A stretch of DNA of 64,000 nucleotides. Source: Phocoena phocoena (Eukaryota; Chordata; Mammalia; Artiodactyla; Phocoenidae). Below are positions 54,483 to 64,000 of this stretch, piece by piece. Below the pieces are notes generated by a model, which was not told where the DNA came from, ran no database searches, and saw only the letters and a list, made by a program, of their open reading frames with translations. Where the stretch lies: NCBI RefSeq assembly GCF_963924675.1, contig NC_089238.1:57444299-57508298 (forward strand), read 5' to 3'. A program made the translations under genes and the position numbers. Position 1 is the first letter of the stretch; each line of letters starts with the position of its first letter.

Positions 54483-64000
<9,518 letters not shown>

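Overview
This window is mammalian nuclear DNA, most likely from a cetacean. The main evidence is at least 23 copies of CHR-type tRNA-derived SINEs (heads like 'cttccctggtggcgcagtgg'), a family that is abundant in whales and dolphins. I saw no ruminant BovB/Bov-tA or pig PRE-1 elements. L1 copies of several ages and older mammalian repeats (MIR, L2, MER20, MER5A-like) fill the rest.

Two protein-coding genes can be read exon by exon. FBXO31 lies on the minus strand. All nine coding exons are present, from the ATG at 47010 to the stop at 5673, with consistent phases and GT-AG splice sites, giving a predicted 529-residue protein. MAP1LC3B (LC3B) lies on the plus strand. Only coding exons 1 (54483-54522) and 2 (62469-62524) are inside the window; the rest lies beyond 64000. 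The two genes are head to head, about 7.5 kb apart, each with a CpG-rich promoter. From memory, the same order and orientation occur on human 16q24.2, so this is conserved synteny.

Layout on the plus strand: 1-3.8 kb is sequence downstream of FBXO31; about 3.8-5.67 kb is the probable FBXO31 3' UTR; 5.67-47.0 kb is FBXO31 (exons 9 to 1), with large introns 1, 2 and 5 full of retrotransposons; 46.4-47.3 kb is the FBXO31 CpG island; 47.3-54.1 kb is intergenic with SINE, L2 and L1 pieces; 54.1-55.1 kb is the MAP1LC3B CpG island and exon 1; 54.5-62.5 kb is MAP1LC3B intron 1, dominated by a minus-strand L1 3' half carrying nested SINEs; 62.5-64 kb is exon 2 and the start of intron 2.

FBXO31 is the substrate receptor of an SCF ubiquitin ligase (cell-cycle arrest and protein quality control). 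LC3B is the ubiquitin-like protein conjugated to autophagosome membranes. Both act in protein turnover, but the sequence shows no direct functional link between them. I found no previously undescribed gene system. The unusual signals are structural: an L1 that ends in a poly(A) tract inside ORF2 with perfect target-site duplications, a target site used by two retrotransposons, an A-tailed micro-insert inside an L1, a 52-bp minisatellite next to a splice donor, a 15-bp-arm palindrome, a perfect 55-bp tandem duplication, and a GC-box repeat array upstream of FBXO31.
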